A stretch of 64,000 nucleotides of DNA from Nonomuraea gerenzanensis (GTDB lineage: Bacteria > Actinomycetota > Actinomycetes > Streptosporangiales > Streptosporangiaceae), in NCBI RefSeq assembly GCF_020215645.1, contig NZ_CP084058.1, positions 6,262,001-6,326,000 on the forward strand. The letters run 5' to 3'. Of this stretch, positions 17,767-25,568 are shown in pieces; the first letter of the stretch is position 1; each line of letters opens with the position of its first letter. The notes below the pieces were generated by a model that saw nothing but the letters and a program-made list of their open reading frames with translations, made no database searches and was not told where the DNA came from. A program made the translations under genes and the position numbers.

Positions 17767-18891
17767 TCAGGCGAGGGCGACGCCGTACATCGCCTTGATG
17801 ATTTTGACGGGTACGTCCAGGGTCCTCGGTTCGAGGTTGGCGTGGATGGCGACGCTGCGCAGGCCGTCGCCGGTGCACAGGGCGAGGGTGAAGGACCCCG
17901 GGAGGGTGCCGCTGACGCCGCGCAGGGTCAGGCCGCCCGTCCCCGCGCTGTCGAACTCGATCACGCCGAGGCCGTAGCGGGCGTGCGGCAGCCAGACGAC
18001 GTCCTCGCCGCCGACCATGGTCCACATCTCGCGGTGCTGAGCCGGTGGCAGCAGGGTGCCGGTCGCGATCGCCTTGAGGAAGCGGGTCAGGTCCTCGGTG
18101 GTGGAGACGATGCCGCCGGCCGCCCAGCCCCAGGAGGTGTTGAGCGCGGTGACGTCGATGGGCGGCTTGTCGTGGTCGATCATGGACGCCCAGTTCTCCG
18201 CGGTGAGCGTCGCCGGGTCGACGCCGTCCTTGAGGGCGCCGGCGACGTAGGTGGTGGGATGCGGGTCGAGGTAGGTCGTGGCTGCTGCGGGCCGTACGTA
18301 GGTGCGGGTCAGGCCGAGCGGCCGGATGACCGTGCGTTCGACCTCGGCGGCGTAGGTGTCGCCGGTGACCCGCTCGATGATCGCGCCGGCCAGGTAGTAG
18401 CCGCCGTTGGAGTAGACGAACCGCTCCCCCGGCTCGCCGACCGGCGGCTGCGACACCGCGAGCCGGACCAGCTCGGCGGTGGACCAGACGCGGGCCGGCT
18501 GCGTGGCGAGGCTCTGCTGCAGCTCCGGTGCCAGGCCGGTGAGGAACAGTCCGCTGGTGTGGTTGAGCAGGTGCCGGATGGTGATCTTGTCGCCGTCGTA
18601 GCCGCCCGGCTCCAGGACGCCGGGCAGCCAGGTGCTCACCGGGTCCTCCAGGCTGAGCCGGCCTTCGGCGGCCAGGGCCAGCACAGTGGCGGCGGTGAAG
18701 GCCTTGCCGGAGCTGCCGATGTGCACGTACTCCCCCGGCTGACGCCGCTGCCCGGTGGCGAGGTCGGCCACTCCCGCGGTGCCGAACCAGGCTCCGCCGG
18801 CGTCGTGGATCTCGGCGACGATGCCGGGGATGCCGTCCTCGGCGGCCTCGTTCAGGATCTGCTGGACCTCTTCGTGGATGTTCTGTGCCAT
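17767..18891 (-). CDS. Serine hydrolase, beta-lactamase / D-Ala-D-Ala carboxypeptidase family (class C fold)
   Basis: This 374-residue protein has the SxxK nucleophile motif in HIGSSGKAFTAATV (Ser60, Lys63) and the YxN motif in RFVYSNGGYYLAG (Tyr160), both hallmarks of class C beta-lactamase-type hydrolases. The third KTG/HxG box is replaced by something like LRGVSGTLPGS. There is no signal peptide, so it appears cytoplasmic and is more likely an esterase or peptidase than a resistance lactamase. It is followed closely on the same strand by the ABC-transporter genes (38 bases between the permease stop and this start when read on the minus strand). It is thus the last gene of a likely efflux operon controlled by the TetR regulator. 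Confidence 0.85.
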   Translation of the reverse strand: MAQNIHEEVQQILNEAAEDGIPGIVAEIHDAGGAWFGTAGVADLATGQRRQPGEYVHIGSSGKAFTAATVLALAAEGRLSLEDPVSTWLPGVLEPGGYDGDKITIRHLLNHTSGLFLTGLAPELQQSLATQPARVWSTAELVRLAVSQPPVGEPGERFVYSNGGYYLAGAIIERVTGDTYAAEVERTVIRPLGLTRTYVRPAAATTYLDPHPTTYVAGALKDGVDPATLTAENWASMIDHDKPPIDVTALNTSWGWAAGGIVSTTEDLTRFLKAIATGTLLPPAQHREMWTMVGGEDVVWLPHARYGLGVIEFDSAGTGGLTLRGVSGTLPGSFTLALCTGDGLRSVAIHANLEPRTLDVPVKIIKAMYGVALA

Positions 18892-18929
18892 GGTGCTGCC
18901 TTTCTGAGAGAACGGTTGCGGACGGGGGG

Positions 18930-19748
18930 TCAGCGGCCTCTGCGCATGTGGGCGCGCAGCGACAGCGGGACGAAGATCACCAGCAGCGCGGCCGACCAGA
19001 GCAGGACGGCGGCCACCGGATGCGCGAGCGGCCAGGACACCTCTCCGGACGGGGCGCCCGGGTTGCCGAAGAGCTGCCGTGAGGCGGCGGTCAGCGCGCT
19101 CACCGGGTTCCAGTCGGCCACGAAGCGCAGCCAGGCCGGCATGCCGTCGGTCGGGACGAACGCGTTCGACACCATCGTGAACGGCAGGCCCAGCGGCACC
19201 AGCGCGTTGGCGACCTGGTCGTTCCTGACCAGCAGGCCCACGTAGACGCCCACCCAGCCCAGCGCGTACCGCAGCAGGATCATCAGCAGGAACGCCTCGG
19301 CCGCGGGGAGCAGGCCGCGGTGCGGCTGCCAGCCCACCAGCAGGCCCGCCCCCACCATGACGGCCAGCATCAGGACGCCGGTCAGCAGGTCGGCGCCGGT
19401 CTGCCCGAACGGCACCGCCAGCCTTGCCATCGGCATGGAGCGGAACCGGTCCATCACACCGCGGGAGGCGTCGCCGGCCATCCGCGTCATGACGCCCAGC
19501 CAGGCGGAGAAGGCCACCATCGAGAACAGGCCGGGCATGAGGTACTCGCGGTAGTCGCCGCCGTCCGGCACCTGGATCGCGCTGCCGAAGACGTAGCCGA
19601 ACAGCACGATCATGATGACCGGGAAGACCAGCGCGGCGACGATCTGCCCAGGCTCCTGCCGCAGGCGGCTCAGCTCGCGGCCGATCAGGGTCAGCCCGTC
19701 GATCAGCGTCCAGCGCAGGCGGGCCGCCGGCGAGGTCAGGGCGGTCAT
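18930..19748 (-). CDS. ABC-2 type drug-efflux permease (DrrB-like)
   Basis: The 272-residue protein has about six hydrophobic segments and the ABC-2 permease signature in DRFRSMPMARLAVPFGQTGAD and the ALGWVGVYVGLL region. It pairs with the upstream ATPase: its ATG overlaps the ATPase stop by four bases (ATGA), so the two are translationally coupled. The family exports hydrophobic drugs such as anthracyclines; the actual substrate is not visible. The long frame upstream of the ATG is a shadow of the ATPase gene. Confidence 0.87.
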   Translation of the reverse strand: MTALTSPAARLRWTLIDGLTLIGRELSRLRQEPGQIVAALVFPVIMIVLFGYVFGSAIQVPDGGDYREYLMPGLFSMVAFSAWLGVMTRMAGDASRGVMDRFRSMPMARLAVPFGQTGADLLTGVLMLAVMVGAGLLVGWQPHRGLLPAAEAFLLMILLRYALGWVGVYVGLLVRNDQVANALVPLGLPFTMVSNAFVPTDGMPAWLRFVADWNPVSALTAASRQLFGNPGAPSGEVSWPLAHPVAAVLLWSAALLVIFVPLSLRAHMRRGR

Positions 19749-20701
19749 CGTGCGGTCTCCTTGCGGTCGGAGGGGCGCGCGGTGAGGCGGAGGAACACCT
19801 CGTCCAGGGTGGGGCGGCGCAGGCTCACGTCGGCGACGGCGACTCCGGCGTGGTCCAGCTCGCGCACGATGTCGGCGAGCCGGAGCCCGGTGGCGGGCAG
19901 GGCGACGCTGAGCCGGTCGGTGCCGGCCGTGGCGGGCTCGGCGCCGGCCAGGGTGTTCAGGACGGTCACCGCCTCGGGCATCGTGCCCGGGTCCTCGAGG
20001 GTGACGTCGAGGCGGTCGCCGATGGTGGCCTTCAGCTCGTCGGGCGTGCCGGTGGCGACCACCTGCCCGTGGTCGACGACGGCGATGTCGTCGGCCAGCT
20101 GGTCGGCCTCGTCCAGGTACTGCGTGGTGAGCAGCACCGTGGTGCCGTCGGCCACCAGCTCGCGGACGCTGTCCCAGATCTCGCCGCGGCTGCGCGGGTC
20201 CAGGCCGGTGGTGGGCTCGTCCAGGAAGAGCACCTCGGGACGCAGGATGAGGCTGCTGATCAGGTCGAGGCGGCGGCGCATGCCGCCGGAGTAGCCGGCG
20301 ACCGGGCGGTCGGCGGCGTCGGCCAGGCCGAAGCGTTCGAGCAGCTCGTCGGCCCGCTGGTGCGCGCGGTGGCGGGACAGGTGGTAGAGGCGCCCGAACA
20401 TGCGCAGGTTGCCACGCCCGGTGAGCTTCTCGTCCACGGCGGCGTACTGGCCGGCGAGCCCGATCCTGGCCCGCACCTCGCCGGCCTCGCGGACGACGTC
20501 GTACCCCGCGACGCGGGCGTGCCCGGCGTCGGGGTCGGCCAGGGTCGCCAGGATGCGCACCGCGGTCGTCTTGCCGGCGCCGTTGGGCCCCAGCACGCCG
20601 CACACCGTTCCTCCGGGCACGCTCAGGTCCAGCCCGCGCAGGGCGTGGGTGTCGCCGAAGGACTTGTGCAGCCCTTCGGCGACCACGATCGGATCGGTCA
20701 T
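19745..20701 (-). CDS. ABC transporter ATP-binding protein (DrrA-like)
   Basis: The 318-residue ATPase shows Walker A GPNGAGKTT, a Q-loop, the signature YSGGMRRRLDL, Walker B VLFLDEPTTGLDPRSR and an H-loop replaced by Gln (LLTTQYLDEAD), as is usual in DrrA. The C-terminal domain of about 90 residues is the DrrA-type extension. The chosen ATG 20701 follows GAGGGGATC; an in-frame upstream start at 20743 would run into the operator region. It forms an operon with the permease, probably also with the serine hydrolase, and is divergent from the TetR gene. Confidence 0.9.
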   Translation of the reverse strand: MTDPIVVAEGLHKSFGDTHALRGLDLSVPGGTVCGVLGPNGAGKTTAVRILATLADPDAGHARVAGYDVVREAGEVRARIGLAGQYAAVDEKLTGRGNLRMFGRLYHLSRHRAHQRADELLERFGLADAADRPVAGYSGGMRRRLDLISSLILRPEVLFLDEPTTGLDPRSRGEIWDSVRELVADGTTVLLTTQYLDEADQLADDIAVVDHGQVVATGTPDELKATIGDRLDVTLEDPGTMPEAVTVLNTLAGAEPATAGTDRLSVALPATGLRLADIVRELDHAGVAVADVSLRRPTLDEVFLRLTARPSDRKETAR

Positions 20702-20713
20702 GATCCCCTCCAA

Positions 20714-20769
20714 CTGGGTACGTTGTACGCGGTTGGCGGTCACGTTAGATTACTGGGTACTATGTACGC
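20714..20769. promoter_or_regulatory. Twin palindromic operator boxes between efflux operon and TetR gene
   Basis: The 17-base box CTGGGTAC-NNN-GTACGC occurs at 20714-20730 (spacer GTT) and 20753-20769 (spacer TAT), 39 bases apart and identical outside the spacer. The core GTACNNNGTAC is a palindrome. The boxes sit in the short divergent region, so one TetR protein could repress both its own gene and the efflux operon. The second box overlaps a possible -10 (TACTAT 20758-20763, with TTGGCG at 20733-20738). Confidence 0.72.
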
Positions 20770-20788
20770 AACTGGAGAGGAGGAGACA

Positions 20789-21544
20789 GTGGCCGACGCC
20801 GAGTACGTCAACATCTGGATGCGACCCGAGCGCCCCGCCCGCGGCCCGAAGCCGGTCTACAGCCGCGCCCAGATCACCGAGGCGGCGATCCGGATCGCCG
20901 ACGCCGAGGGCCTGGAGGCCGCCACCATGCGGCGGATCGCCGCGGAGATCGGCGCGGGCGCCATGTCCCTCTACCGGTACGTCCCGAGCCGCGACAACCT
21001 GATCGAGCTGATGGCCGACCGGCTGATGGGCGAGATCGACGTCACCGGCATGCCCTCGGGCGACTGGCGCGCCGACCTGACCCGCTACGCCGACGGCCTG
21101 CGGGCCATGTGGCTCAGGCACCCGTGGATCGCCTCCGTGCAGCGGTCACTGCCCGGCTTCGGGCCCAACCAGTTGCTCCTGATCGAGCGGCTGATGGGCG
21201 TGCTCGACCCCGTCCTGTCCATCGACGAGAACCTCGGCCTGATGGCCATGCTGAACGGCTACGTCGAGGGCACCGCCCGCGAGGAGGTCATCTCGGCCGA
21301 GGAGCTGCGCCGTAGCGGGCTCAGCGAGGCGGAGTGGATGGCGCGCAGTTACGTGTACGTCGATCGGCTGGTGAAGAGCGGGGAGTATCCGATCTTCACC
21401 AAGATCGTGATGGAGGCGCGTCAGCCGCATCTGAGCCGTGACGAGCAGTTCCGGATCGGGCTTCAGCGGGTTCTCGACTGCATCGCGGCGGCGGTCGCGT
21501 CGAAGGGCGAGCCGGAGGGGCGGGAGGAGCAGGCGGGGTCGTAG
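20789..21544 (+). CDS. TetR-family regulator (TetR C-terminal domain class)
   Basis: The 251-residue protein has an N-terminal helix-turn-helix (ITEAAIRIADAEGLEAATMR, then GAGAMSLYRYVPSRDNLIELM) and an all-helical ligand-binding domain. The start is GTG 20789, five bases after AGGAGGAG. The upstream in-frame ATG at 20762 lies inside the second operator box and is rejected. It is divergent from the drug-efflux ABC operon, a classic local repressor arrangement: an unknown ligand would release it and induce the exporter. Confidence 0.9.
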   Translation: MADAEYVNIWMRPERPARGPKPVYSRAQITEAAIRIADAEGLEAATMRRIAAEIGAGAMSLYRYVPSRDNLIELMADRLMGEIDVTGMPSGDWRADLTRYADGLRAMWLRHPWIASVQRSLPGFGPNQLLLIERLMGVLDPVLSIDENLGLMAMLNGYVEGTAREEVISAEELRRSGLSEAEWMARSYVYVDRLVKSGEYPIFTKIVMEARQPHLSRDEQFRIGLQRVLDCIAAAVASKGEPEGREEQAGS

Positions 21545-21609
21545 CGCGTGGGGCCTGGCCGCCACCCAGCACCTGCAGAGCTTCGGGCTCCCCGTCGAGG
21601 CCCACCCCC

Positions 21610-21678
21610 CGCCACGTGTGCGTCGCCGGCGACCTCGCCCTGCTCATCGTGGACCGGTCGATGCACGGCACCGCCTGA
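21610..21678 (+). pseudogene. Possible C-terminal scrap of a DUF4440/SnoaL-like gene
   Basis: Just after the TetR gene, a plus-strand frame reads HVCVAGDLALLIVDRSMHGTA and then stops. This resembles the strand pattern near the end of NTF2-like DUF4440 proteins. No start or N-terminal part can be found. It is reported as a likely fossil with low certainty. Confidence 0.28.
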
Positions 21679-21712
21679 CCCCGCCGGTCGCCGGCACGCG
21701 CGGGCGCGGGTG

Positions 21713-22125
21713 TCACGTCGCCGGGATGGCCGTCCCGGTCAGCCGCTCGGAGACCTCCCAGATGCGCGCGGCGGCGTCCAGGTCGCGCAGCGGGGCGTAC
21801 AGGCGCTGCGCGGCGGGCGGGCCGCCGAGGTGGCCGGGGCCGCTGGGGCCGTAGAGGGTGCCCGGCTCGGCGTCCGGGCCGGTGGCGGCCAGGAGGCTGG
21901 TGGGTGCCAGGCCAGGGTGGGCGAGATGGCGCCCCTGGGGGCGGCGATGCTGATCTGCGAGGTCACGCGGGCGCGGCCGGGGTCATGACGCCGGCGTTGT
22001 CGATGAGGAGGTGGATCGGGCGGCCCTGCGTGCGCAGGGCCGCGCCGAGGGCCGCGACGGAGTCGAGCGAGGACAGGTCGAGGTCGCGCAGGGAGACGTT
22101 CGCGCCGGGGACGGCCTGCCTGCCT
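21713..22125 (-). pseudogene. Decayed SDR oxidoreductase gene (internal deletions and frameshifts)
   Basis: Three short minus-strand stretches in different frames match successive parts of one SDR enzyme. They are [19 protein letters not shown] with LLIDNAGVM (about 22100-21990), a TSQISIAA..RGAI piece around 21960, and PDAEPGTLYGPSGPGHLGG followed by LYAPLRDLDAAARIWEVSE (about 21880-21735), ending at a stop at 21713-21715. The Rossmann N-terminus and the Tyr-x3-Lys region are missing. A functional enzyme of about 300 residues would need twice this length. The 22126-22317 stretch beyond it holds only a small hairpin (22147-22163) and the promoter region of the next gene. Confidence 0.6.
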
Positions 22126-22317
22126 GCAGGTGCTGTCGGTCATCGGAGCGCAGTCGCTGCGCTGAGGCGAAGCGGAGCCACCAGGTGCCCATCTCCCCTG
22201 CGGACCGGCACCTACCTCCCATCCCGGACGGGTGCCAGGCCGATTCTCTCCCGGTGATCACACTCCTAGCGTTGCCCTCGCACGGCATTTTCAGCTGCGA
22301 GACAGAGGTGGTCGATC

Positions 22318-23916
22318 GTGAGCAAGGTGACCCGCCGCGGATTCATGGGCGGCGCGGCGGCACTCGGCGGAACGGCGGTGCTGGGCCTCGGCCCGCCTGC
22401 GAAGGCGCAGGAGCTGGGGCCGGTCCGGATCCTCCCGGGCGACCCGCGTTATGACGATCTCGCCGTACGCCGGACCAACCTGCGCTTCAGCCCCAGACCG
22501 GAGTACTTCCACGTGGTCGGCTCGACCGGGCAGGTGGCGCGGGCCGTGGAGGAGGCGGTCAGGGCGGGCAAGCGGGTCACCGTGCGCAGCGGTGGCCACT
22601 GCTACGAGAACTTCGTCGGCGACGGCGCGCAGGTCGTGATCGACCTGTGTGAGATGTCTGACGTCTCCTTCGACGAACGGCGCGGCGCGTTCGCGATCGA
22701 GGCGGGCGCGACGTTGATGCAGGTGTACCGCAAGCTGTACCTGGGCTGGGGGGTGACGATCCCCGGCGGCCAGTGCGGCGGGGTGGCGGCCGGCGGCCAC
22801 ATCGCCGGCGGCGGCTACGGCCAGCACTCGCGCCGGTTGGGCTCGGTGGTCGACTACCTGCACGCCGTGGAGGTCGTGGTGGTGGACCGCTCGGGACGGG
22901 CCCGGGCGGTGGTCGCCACGCGGGATCCGGCCGACCCGCACCACGACCTGTGGTGGGCGCACACGGGCGGCGGGGGCGGGAACTTCGGCGTCGTGACCCG
23001 CTACTGGATGCGCGACCCGAAGGCCGAGGGCGAGGATCCCCGCACGCTGCTGCCCAAGCCGCCACCGGCCCTGCTGGTCTGCCACCCGGCCTGGTCGTGG
23101 GGCGACCTGACCAGGGAGTCCTTCACCACCCTGCTGCGCAACCACGGCGAGTGGCACGAGCGCAACAGCGACCCCGGCTCGCCGTACGCGGGGCTGTGGA
23201 GCGCGCTGATCGTGCAGAGCCGCACCCAGGGGGCGGATCCCGGCGGGATGATCCTGCCGACCATGATGGACGCGTCGGTCCCCGGCGCCGAGCGGCTGCT
23301 CAGCGAATACTTCGCGGCGCTGACGCGGGGGGTGTCGGCGCGGGCGTACATCCCGGCGGTGGAGCGGCTGCCGTGGTACCACGCGGTCAGGACGCAGGCG
23401 CTCGGCGGCGACCTGGAGTCAGGGAAGTTCAAGGCCAAGTCCGCCCAGCTGCGCCGGCGGTTCACCGACCGGCAGCTCGACGTGGCCTACGACCACCTCA
23501 GCGTGGCCGCCCCGGCCTCGTCGAGCGGGGTGCTGCTGCTGGCGTCGTACGGCGGGCAGGTCAACACCGTGGCCCCCGGCGCGACGGCCGTGGCCGATCG
23601 CGACTCGGTGCTCAAGGCGGTCTTCCTGGGTACCTGGACGGAAGGGGAGGGCGCGCCGGGCATCGCCTGGGTGCGGCGCTTCTACCGGGAGATGTACGCC
23701 GGCACGGGTGGCGTACCGGTGCCGGGAGAGGCCACCGGCGGCGCCTACATCAACTATCCCGACATCGATCTGGCCGATCCGGCGTGGAACACCTCCGGGG
23801 TGCCCTGGTCCACGCTGTACTACGGGGACAACTATCCGCGGTTGCAGCGGGTGAAGGCCCGCTGGGACCCGCGCGGGGTGTTCCGGCACGCCCTGTCCGT
23901 CCGGCCCGGCCGGTGA
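22318..23916 (+). CDS. Tat-exported FAD-linked oxidase with berberine-bridge (BBE) domain, bicovalent flavin
   Basis: The 532-residue protein starts with a twin-arginine signal (TRRGFMGGAAAL, residues 5-16). The FAD-binding domain contains His94 in RSGGHCYENF and Cys153 in PGGQCGGVAAGGH, the two positions that carry 8-alpha-histidyl and 6-S-cysteinyl bonds in bicovalent oxidases. The C-terminus ends with the BBE motif (YINYPD, LYYGDNYPRLQRVK, WDPRGVFRHA). Relatives oxidise sugars or polyketide sugars with O2; the closest comparison by memory is the aclacinomycin-oxidoreductase type. The start is GTG with AGAGGTGG upstream. It stands alone between gene fossils and a terminator, so the substrate is unknown. 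Tat export implies the flavin is loaded before secretion. Confidence 0.9.
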   Translation: MSKVTRRGFMGGAAALGGTAVLGLGPPAKAQELGPVRILPGDPRYDDLAVRRTNLRFSPRPEYFHVVGSTGQVARAVEEAVRAGKRVTVRSGGHCYENFVGDGAQVVIDLCEMSDVSFDERRGAFAIEAGATLMQVYRKLYLGWGVTIPGGQCGGVAAGGHIAGGGYGQHSRRLGSVVDYLHAVEVVVVDRSGRARAVVATRDPADPHHDLWWAHTGGGGGNFGVVTRYWMRDPKAEGEDPRTLLPKPPPALLVCHPAWSWGDLTRESFTTLLRNHGEWHERNSDPGSPYAGLWSALIVQSRTQGADPGGMILPTMMDASVPGAERLLSEYFAALTRGVSARAYIPAVERLPWYHAVRTQALGGDLESGKFKAKSAQLRRRFTDRQLDVAYDHLSVAAPASSSGVLLLASYGGQVNTVAPGATAVADRDSVLKAVFLGTWTEGEGAPGIAWVRRFYREMYAGTGGVPVPGEATGGAYINYPDIDLADPAWNTSGVPWSTLYYGDNYPRLQRVKARWDPRGVFRHALSVRPGR

Positions 23917-23921
23917 TCAGG

Positions 23922-23967
23922 GACCGGAACGGGGCGCGCGGGCGACCGCCCGGCGCCCCGTCCGGTC
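23922..23967. terminator. Bidirectional hairpin terminator
   Basis: A long stem (GACCGG-A-ACGGGGCGC with GCGCCCCGTCCGGTC, one bulged A) encloses a second inner stem. It lies between the convergent oxidase and SapA-like genes, and no U-tract is needed. Confidence 0.78.
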
Positions 23968-23977
23968 ACGAAGAGGT

Positions 23978-24403
23978 TCAGCCGCAGTGCACGTTGTTGA
24001 GCTTGACGCTCGTCCAGGACGGCGAGATCCCCTCCACGTCGATGCACTGGCCGGGCGCCGAGACGTAGACCGGGCCCGCGTAGTACTGGTAGTTGTCGGC
24101 GTCGGTGTCCTTGCCGCTGCCGTCACCTCGGGAGATCGTGACGCCCTTCCAGCTCACGGTGTTGGCGTAGGGGCCGTCGCCGTAGACCAGGGCGCAGTTC
24201 TTGCCGGTGCTGGAGCTGTAGTACACCTCGAGGATGCCCGTACGGTAGCCGTACTTCTCGATGCCGATGCTGTAGACGCCGATCCGGGAGTAGCTGCTGC
24301 CGCAGGGGCCCGCCGCGGCGGCCGGGGTGGCGCCCGCCACCAGCGTGGTGGTGGCGGCCAGGGCCGCGCCGGCCAGGAGGGTCGCCAGCTTGCTTGTCCG
24401 CAC
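23978..24403 (-). CDS. Secreted SapA-like (spore-associated protein A family) protein
   Basis: The 141-residue protein has a Sec signal peptide (KLATLLAGAALAATTTLVAGATPAAA split, cleavage near AAAAG) and a small mature domain with four Cys. Its pattern is PCGSSYS...SSSTGKNCALV...YYAGPVYVSAPGQCIDVEG...NNVHCG. This arrangement matches my recollection of streptomycete spore-associated protein A, a secreted protein of unknown mechanism; the assignment is from motif memory. GTG 24403 is preferred because AAAGGA lies five bases upstream and the signal begins there. An ATG 42 bases further upstream would add an unlikely leader. Confidence 0.72.
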   Translation of the reverse strand: MRTSKLATLLAGAALAATTTLVAGATPAAAAGPCGSSYSRIGVYSIGIEKYGYRTGILEVYYSSSTGKNCALVYGDGPYANTVSWKGVTISRGDGSGKDTDADNYQYYAGPVYVSAPGQCIDVEGISPSWTSVKLNNVHCG

Positions 24404-24500
24404 GTGGATCCTTTCGCTTGCCAGTGCTGCGATCATGAATATCACTGACTCGCGATCCTCACACCCGGTCAGTGCTGAATGTGATGGTTCACACAGCGGG

Positions 24501-25494
24501 TCAGACCCGGGTCAGCAGGACATTCCCATCGCCGGCCTTGCTGACCACGACGACCGCGTACAACCCGGTCACCTTCGGGTCGCTGATGGTGACGCGTTCC
24601 CTCCTGTTCGGCCCGCCGCTCGCGGACTTGCGGGCGGCGGAGCGGGGCAGGCCCCACGCGGCGGCGTCGGGCGCCATCACGACCAGGTCGAGGTCCTGCC
24701 CGTTGCGCGGCACCACGGTGAGCGCGGCGGGCACACCCTGCTCGTTCCACGTGGTGCGCACCTCGACCAGCCGCCCGGCGGCGATGGGCAAGTGCGTCTC
24801 GCCGAAGGTCCGGACGGCGACCCAGTCGGCCCAGCCCTCCTTCCAGGCGCAGACCGTGCTGCTCATCGGCGTCGTCATGTAGTGCTTCCCGCAGGCGCCG
24901 CCGTCCGACGGCATCGCGCCGTAGGTGTGATCCATGATGAAGTGCCCCAGCTCGTGGCGGGGTCGTAGGCGAAGGGCAGCTTCGCGGCGAGCTTCAGCGT
25001 GACGTCCACGCCGCCGGAGGTGGTCAGCGAGATTTTCGGCCGGGTGCTGCTGACGGAGATCGGCCGGCCGGCCACCGTCCTGGCGACCTCCAGGGTCAGG
25101 TCGAGCCGCCCTGGTGCCGCCCTGTGTGCTCGCCTGTGCCGGCGCGGGGGGCCGGGCAGCTCGTACTCGTCCGGGAGGTCGTCCAGGCTCGTCAGGTCCT
25201 TGAGCCGGTCGTGATCGCCACCTGGAACAGGTCGTCCAGGCCAAATGCGTCCTCGCCGCAGGGCACCAGCCCGGCGAGCGGCAGTTGCTCGCCCATCGGG
25301 CCGAGTGTGGCCAGGCCGCCGCTCGCGGTCGTGAACCGTTCCACCGCGGAGAGCAACGCCGTGGTCCCGGCGTCCCGTGGCGCGGGCGCGGCGGCCGGCG
25401 GCGGCACGACCGCGAAGAGACCCCGAGTGACGCCCATGCGCTGACGACGCGCGACAACCGCTGCTTGGCCACCAGACCCCCAGTGCGAAGACAC
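24501..25494 (-). pseudogene. Secreted zinc-metalloprotease-like gene broken by at least two frameshifts
   Basis: Three overlapping minus-strand frames give consecutive parts of one protein. First is ARRQRMGVTRGLFAVVPP through LDDLFQVAITT (to about 25195). Next is LTSLDDLPDEYELPG through KLPFAYDPA (to about 24963). Last is HELGHFIMDHTYG with the zinc-binding HExxH, then KEGWADWVAV with a candidate third ligand Glu, and a C-terminal beta region ending in AVVVVSKAGDGNVLLTRV. The DNA at the second junction reads through the HELGH region in the wrong frame, so the active site is lost unless a frameshift occurs. No convincing start or signal peptide was found upstream. Confidence 0.68.
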
Positions 25495-25568
25495 GGCACA
25501 CCGGGGACGTGTTCGGTGATCACGGCTTGGAGGTCACGTGGAACCGTCTCCAAGCGCAGCGTGGCGTC

